Shown: positions 6,645 to 6,681 of the stretch, one piece after another
Layout of the letters: each line of letters begins with the position of its first letter
How positions within the stretch are numbered: the first letter of the stretch is position 1
Source of the DNA: an uncultured Clostridia bacterium
Lineage (GTDB): Bacteria; Bacillota; Clostridia; Peptostreptococcales; Acidaminobacteraceae
Length of the DNA: 6,681 nucleotides
NCBI GenBank assembly: GCA_937880545.1
Contig: CALFKA010000052.1
Span: 1-6,681 of the forward strand
Direction: 5' to 3'
Position numbers and translations under genes: made by a program
The notes under the pieces: model-generated
Seen by the model: the letters and a program-made list of their open reading frames with translations, nothing else
What the model was told of the DNA's origin: nothing
The model's database searches: none

Positions 6645-6681
6645 GATCGGAAGAGCGTCGTGTAGGGAAAGAGTGTAGATC
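6644..6681. other. Illumina TruSeq adapter contamination at the contig end
   Basis: From 6644 the sequence begins AGATCGGAAGAGC and continues without mismatch, as I recall it, through the reverse complement of the Illumina universal adapter to AGAGTGT (6670-6676) and the following AGATC. The first base could equally belong to the Ala codon GCA (6642-6644) of abfD. This is not genomic DNA. It creates a false stop codon at 6663-6665. Confidence 0.97.

Noticed and set aside
6645..6665. Apparent natural C-terminus DRKSVV and stop of abfD
   Set aside because: These codons come from the sequencing adapter, and the family continues for about 110 more residues.

Overview
The window looks like the end of a short-read contig from an anaerobic, fermentative Firmicute, probably a clostridial lineage. 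The evidence is strong AGGAGG-type ribosome binding sites, a sigma-54 activator with a PAS domain, and a 4-hydroxybutyryl-CoA dehydratase closely resembling those of Clostridium kluyveri and C. aminobutyricum. That placement is inference; no rRNA or other marker gene is present. All five genes lie on the + strand and are tightly packed. I see no tRNA, rRNA, CRISPR array, insertion sequence or prophage gene.

Layout: 1-146 holds a possible terminator for an upstream gene and a sigma-A-type promoter. 147-2216 encodes an EF-G paralogue (FusA2 type) whose usual switch II histidine is a tyrosine; a textbook intrinsic terminator follows it at once. 2258-3625 encodes RadA/Sms, a DNA recombination and repair ATPase. 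Its stop codon overlaps the start of a small four-cysteine protein (3622-3885), which in turn overlaps the GTG start of a PAS / AAA+ / Fis-type sigma-54 activator (3878-5269). The last three genes therefore look like one translationally coupled unit.

The 235-base gap at 5270-5504 is the most information-rich non-coding part. It holds a near-perfect 29-bp inverted repeat directly after the activator stop, a candidate terminator, a third copy of the inverted-repeat half-site (TGAATTWWTGCA), a good -24/-12 promoter (AGGCATA-N4-TTGCT) and a strong ribosome binding site. This is the expected architecture for an activator binding upstream enhancer sites and driving the next gene from a sigma-54 promoter.

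That next gene, from 5505, is abfD (4-hydroxybutyryl-CoA dehydratase / vinylacetyl-CoA isomerase), a radical [4Fe-4S]/FAD enzyme of 4-aminobutyrate and succinate fermentation. It is cut by the contig end. The last 38 bases (6644-6681) match the Illumina TruSeq adapter, so the apparent stop codon there is an artefact and about 110 C-terminal residues are missing.

Best candidate for something undescribed: a local circuit in which a small Cys4 protein and a PAS-type sigma-54 activator, produced together, control 4-hydroxybutyrate metabolism through the TGAATTWWTGCA sites.
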